Assembly: GCA_015039315.1 (NCBI GenBank)
Contig: WIDE01000078.1
Span: 91,680-155,679 of the forward strand
Reading direction: 5' to 3'
Origin: Clavulina sp. PMI_390
Taxonomy: Eukaryota > Basidiomycota > Agaricomycetes > Cantharellales > Hydnaceae
Length of the DNA stretch: 64,000 bases
The position numbers were made by a program, and so were the translations under genes. The notes beneath the pieces were generated by a model, which searched no databases, had not been told where the DNA came from, and worked only from the letters and a program-made list of their open reading frames with translations. Each line of letters begins with the position of its first letter. Position 1 is the first letter of the stretch. Below are positions 59,692-64,000 of the stretch, piece after piece.

Positions 59692-62269
59692 TCACCAGCC
59701 CTGAGCGCCCCCTTGTCCGCCCGGACCCCCAGCTCCAGCGCCATTCCCATACCCATTGCCATAAGCAGCAGCAAACAATCCACCAAACGCAGCCTGCCCA
59801 GCAGCCTGCTGCTGAGCGACCAACTGCGCCTGACTCATGCCCATGCCCTGATTACCCCACGGGTTCCCAGCAGCACCTCCTCCACCACCGCCCATATTAC
59901 CCATATTCGAAGGGGATGCCCCACCCGCTGCGCCGAAGGGGTTCATGCTTGGTGCGGGGGACTGGGATTTGAGATGTGCGGGGAGCATGCTCTGCGCGAA
60001 CGAAGATTGTGAGGTCGCATTGTTGGAGGGGCCGGCCCCAGCAGTCCCAAATGCGCTAGCACCGAGACCGCTGATACCACCTGTGCCTCCTGCGCCAAGG
60101 TTGTTCATCCCCATGCCCATACCGCCGAGGCTGTTCATACCTGTCGGTTGAGTCTGTAGTGAGCCCATCGAGGACATGTTCGAGTAAGGGTTAAAGTTGC
60201 TCGCGGATGAGCCTGTGCTGGCAAAGGTGGAGCCCGTGGAAAGCGAGGGTAGCGACGATGTGTTGCTGAACGCAGAGGAGCCGGTGGGCTGAGTCTGGAA
60301 TGGTGAGCGCGAGAGCGAGGACATCCCACCACCAGGGCTGGCCCCACCAAGGCTCATACCTCCGAATGCAGATGTGAGCTGATCATTGGGACCGAGCCCT
60401 GTCGGAGACGAGACCTGCTGCGCTCCGCCCGCAAGAGCGGCCCACGGATCAGGAGTAGTAGCAGTAGTACCGACGGGGCTCGGGTTACTAAACGCATTCG
60501 CTCCGAGCCCACTGTAAGGGTTCAACGTCGCGCCACTAAGACCAGACGCACCGGTCCCAGTGCTCCCTGCACCTAACGAGAGCGCAGACGAGTTTGCGTT
60601 CAAGCCCATGAATGGATTTGGCGCGCCGCTTCCTCCCAACGAAGATGTTGTGCTCGCTGTACTGTATCCAGATGCTCCCGTGACAACGGGGGAAAGCGTG
60701 GAGCCGGTCTGGAGCTGAGATAGGGGTAAGCTGAAGCTTCGAGGGTTAGGAACTAGTGAAGGAGAGGCGGTCGTAGAAGCAGAGAAGGGCGAAAGGGAGG
60801 ATGATGCGAGGGTATTGGTTCGCCCTAGACCGTTCAAGGTTGTTTGGGCACCGGGTCCAGCACCAGCACCACCAAACGCTGAACTTCCCAACTGACTCGC
60901 AGCAGTTGCGCCTCCCATACCAGACGACACGCCAGATGCGCCTGGTCCTGAAAGGACAAACACATCGTCCCATATTCCATTTGACATGGTTGTTGGGGTA
61001 GTTGTTGTGGCACCATTTGACGTCAAATATTGTAGCGGCGGCTGGTTCGCCGGGGTGGTGGACGCCGAGGGGAGAGATCCCGATGCAGCAGAATACGGTC
61101 GCATAGGATAGGTAACAGGTGGTACGGGAGGTGCAGAGGCAGTGTTGGCAGTTCTGTATGACGAGGAAGATGGCCAGGCAGAGGAAGATGCGGATGTAGC
61201 AGCTGACGATGAAGCATAGGGGGCTTCAAGGGCAGCAGCTGTAGAGGGGCGGTATGGGAGTGTAGGCGCAAATACGGGTGCTCGAGAAGTGGAAGGGACG
61301 GAAGGGACTGCTGGACTTCCAGGAGACAGGACGTTCACTCGCCCAGGCACACCATTAACTGATGGGGAGACGATGGGGGTACTTTTAGCTCGTGAAGGAG
61401 CTCGAATAACTTTGTCGAATTCGCTAGCCTCCCCTAGACTGGTTCCGCCTACTCTCCCGGGTACTGGGTCTTTGGCGGGAGGTCTCGGAGCAGGGGCAGG
61501 CGGGGAAGGAGAGCGGACGGGGGCACGCTGGGGGGCAGAAGGTGCTGCAGGAGCGGAAGAGCCTGAAGCAGCGCTAGATGCGGCCATAAATTTCTTGTAC
61601 TGGTATTTGTTGCGGATGTATATTTCCATTTCGCTGTCTCGATCGGATTCGTCGTAGTTGGTGGGGGGCTTGTGTCGTTGTTCGTCGGGATTGTACAAGG
61701 CATTAGCTTTGAGATTTCCCATGTTTTTGACGCTCTGCCAGACAGATGCTTAGCATATTTCGGGGCAGAGGAATTGTGCGGGAAGAGGTTACCTCGACTT
61801 GATCTTTGGTCCATGTGTCTAATGTGACACTTTTCCTGGAGATATAATATAATAATTTAAATCGAACAAGTATGAGAGGGAGTTGTGAATGAAAACTTAC
61901 ACTTTGCTAATGTGTGTCCCCATCTTACGATGAATACTTGCACAGTGGACGCTGTCGTAAGACAATGAGCTGACAGGAATTAGGAGCCCAAAGCAGCAAT
62001 ATGATCATACCAGATAAAGATACCAATATTCCATGAAGACCAGCTGCATTGTATGGTTCAAAAAGGAATAAGCCAAGTGGATCCGACAGCAGGTGGGGTT
62101 GCGCCACTGACCGAGGAGCTCGCTCCCGACATTCGGCACAGACATCTGAAGTGCAAGAATTTAGGATCGTGCAGATCACAAGGCCATTCAAGATATCCGA
62201 CTCACCATTCCCTGGCCTGGTTAGGAGTTCTGCGAGGATGCGCTGGTGCTTGTCTGCTCGTGCCGACAT
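59692..62269 (-). CDS. ArfGAP-domain protein (SMAP/Age2-like)
   Basis: GTPase-activating protein for Arf, acting on Golgi or endosomal vesicle coats. Six exons (62269-62206, 62145-62112, 62043-62011, 61951-61901, 61835-61793, 61734-59692) sum to 2268 bases and 755 residues. The zinc finger is complete only after splicing four small exons: CAECRERAPRW...FICVHC gives the C-x2-C...C-x2-C ligands, and SIHRKMGTHIS carries the catalytic arginine. KSVTLDTWT, NMGNLKANALYNP and MEIYIRNKYQYKKFMA close the domain near residue 130. The remaining 600 residues are Ser/Ala/Gly/Thr-rich with NPF-type motifs (NPFMG, NPFGA), likely EH-domain or adaptor docking sites. The domain order fits fungal Age2-type proteins. 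Confidence 0.92.
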
Positions 62270-62593
62270 GGCTGACCGAAATTGGATAAGCGCTTGACCA
62301 AACAACGCGCCGATCAAACCCCTTTTGAGGCCGTCTCGGAGACAACACACCCAGTCCAAAAATATCGTGTCGATGAGGTGACCAGGCTAAAATACGATTA
62401 ATATCCATCTGCGTTGGCATATCCAATTGTTCGACACGATCTTGGCTTTTTGCTCGTCTTTGGCACACAGTGCAGTTAGCTGCAGCATATTTGCAAATCT
62501 GCTTCTATTTTGGCAAGCATAGCATCGATATCACCTCATAGCCTTTCTCCTTTTTGACAGCTCCCCCGCCCATGACCTGTCAATCGTGAAGAA
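62270..62593. other. Divergent promoter region
   Basis: 324 bases between the ArfGAP start and the start of the next gene on the other strand. No element stands out. Confidence 0.4.
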
Positions 62594-63747
62594 ATGTTGG
62601 CTACACAGTTCCTTGCCATTCTTCATCTTATTCGCTTCCGGAATCGTGCTCGGCAGCCCCCAGAGGCTCAACCAGCCCATGGCCCGTAAGCAACCATCAT
62701 ACAAAGTGCAATCGACACACTCGCAAGCATCCAACGAACCAAAACCCCTCCACTTCCATCCGCATATAGCTCATGGCCGCGTCTCACTCCCTTCAACTTT
62801 CTTCTTGGCATGGTTCCGCTTGCGCTTGGGGTCCCCAAAGCAGTACTATCATTGAGAAACTCCAATACCTCGGCGAATGTCCTCGATCTAGTTCTTACCG
62901 TAGCACTCGCTTTGTAAGCCTTGTGGAACATCGTCAGCCATTCGTTGCGATTCTATATTTACGCCCGCCTTCGTCCTCTTTGCCAGCCTCTGGCTATGCT
63001 CGTTTTTCCAAAGGTCGCCGGGAGAATACCCGAGTCATTGGCCCCGCTGGGTAGAGAGATTTTTTGAATGGGACATGTGGAAAGCAACACGGGGCATTCG
63101 AGGGGTCATATGGTGGTTCCTGAAGCGATCGTGGAACTTCATCAAAATGGTTATTGCTGGGACATGGGGAATTTTGAAGGCGCTACGGTCCAATAAGGGT
63201 AATGTTATGATTTAAGAATCCCCTTCGTCACTGCAATCATGGCCTGTTCCGGCTTCTGACTACCACCTTACCCTTGCCACACATCAGCGGTGGCCCTTTT
63301 TCTAGGGAATCTAGTTTCGGGGATTGCTTCGTTCTACATCTCGACTAGCTTAGGTGGGGATTCATTCCTGTGCTCTGTTCATCTACGAGTCTTAGCCTTC
63401 GATATATCTGATCTGTCAATGTGCTATCGTGGGAACCGGTTACCCGATTCACTTATGGTGCCTGAATCTAATGTGCTAGCAAAATGGCTCCATGGATATA
63501 TTAATTCTCTTGGCCTCTCTATTCGTGAGTGTCGCTTGCCCCTGATTCGCCGTTTACCGGGCTCAATGATGCGGAGAATGTAATAGTCCTTTCATCGCTC
63601 CCCACTCTCGTCATTGGCGTGGTTATCAGCACGATTATCTCAACGCTAATGTGGCAGAAGCCTACAGAGCTGCCACCGGATATCGAGATGGTCACTAAAA
63701 ATGTTAGTAAAGATGAGAACAGCGACGAAGAAGGTTATCAGATATGA
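62594..63747 (+). CDS. Membrane protein of unknown function
   Basis: Not recognised. Five exons (62594-62685, 62770-62913, 62987-63198, 63288-63524, 63587-63747) sum to 846 bases and 281 residues. The start MLATQFLAILHLIRF is mildly hydrophobic. Hydrophobic stretches are FNFLLGMVPLALGVP, VLDLVLTVALAFLWLCSFF, AVALFLGNLVSGIASFYI and, near the end, LPTLVIGVVISTIISTLM. A tryptophan-rich amphipathic part (WPRWVERFFEWDMW...VIWWFLKRSW) lies in the middle. The last 30 residues are acidic and polar (KNVSKDENSDEEGYQI), probably cytoplasmic. Divergent from the ArfGAP gene. Confidence 0.65.
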
Positions 63748-63751
63748 AGCC

Positions 63752-63771
63752 AAAAAAAAAAAAAAAAAAAA
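63752..63771 (+). repeat. A20 homopolymer just after the stop codon
   Basis: Twenty adenines begin 5 bases after the stop of the membrane protein gene. It could be a slippage tract or a retrocopy scar. Sequence beyond it to the window end shows no gene. Confidence 0.8.
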
Positions 63772-64000
63772 GTCAAGGATAAAGACAGGTTTGTCGGGCT
63801 ATTATTGGAGACTCCGAGAGAGCGCTGTCAATGAAGGTACTCCGTGCTGTCCCAGCACCTCTGTTACCGTCCGTTTTGTCCTTGGCTGATGTCTCTTGTG
63901 TGGCCTGTGACCGCCGTATATGGATATGTCGATCATTCACATGAACCAATAGGCAGCTCCTTTAAATCTCTGATATCTTAGTATTATGAGGCTACTAACT

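Overview
The window looks like nuclear DNA of a filamentous basidiomycete (Agaricomycetes). Genes are dense, on both strands, and split by many short GT-AG introns, mostly 50-80 bp. Best matches by eye are fungal families: a bHLH regulator, F-box proteins, cytochrome P450s, ATG15, ARMT1, CstF-64, an ArfGAP and uridine phosphorylase. A Rhizoctonia/Ceratobasidium-type genome is my guess from gene style and is not proven. No rRNA, tRNA, CRISPR array or clear transposon was seen. I traced splice junctions by hand. For most genes the exons add up to an exact multiple of three, which supports the models.

Layout. 1-2201: a bHLH transcription factor running off the left edge. 3118-9063: three tandem F-box paralogues sharing one intron position. 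9354-18683: an aldo/keto reductase and two related P450s on the minus strand, with a small glycine-rich beta-type ORF between the P450s. 18.7-22.3 kb: gene-poor, with possible remains of another P450. 22316-24534: ARMT1-type phosphatase. 24.5-26.8 kb: no gene seen. 26758-28061: a secreted Pro/Ala/Asn-rich protein built from tiny exons. 28435-31043: DUF1308 protein. 31667-33602: multi-pass membrane protein. 34215-36425: a HAD phosphatase and a tandem copy broken by a 4-base deletion.

36709-51048: one giant gene. Seventeen exons join in phase to encode about 4,454 residues, with a PH domain, very long low-complexity repeat tracts and a C-terminal coiled coil. This is the most unusual object here.

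51421-63747: ATG15 lipase, a 58-residue cysteine-rich secreted peptide, a small membrane protein, CstF-64 and uridine phosphorylase as a head-to-head pair 67 bp apart, an ArfGAP, and another membrane protein.

How it fits together: housekeeping genes (RNA 3'-end processing, nucleoside salvage, autophagy, vesicle traffic, metabolite repair) flank lineage-type genes (F-box cluster, P450/AKR group, secreted proteins) that show tandem duplication and decay.
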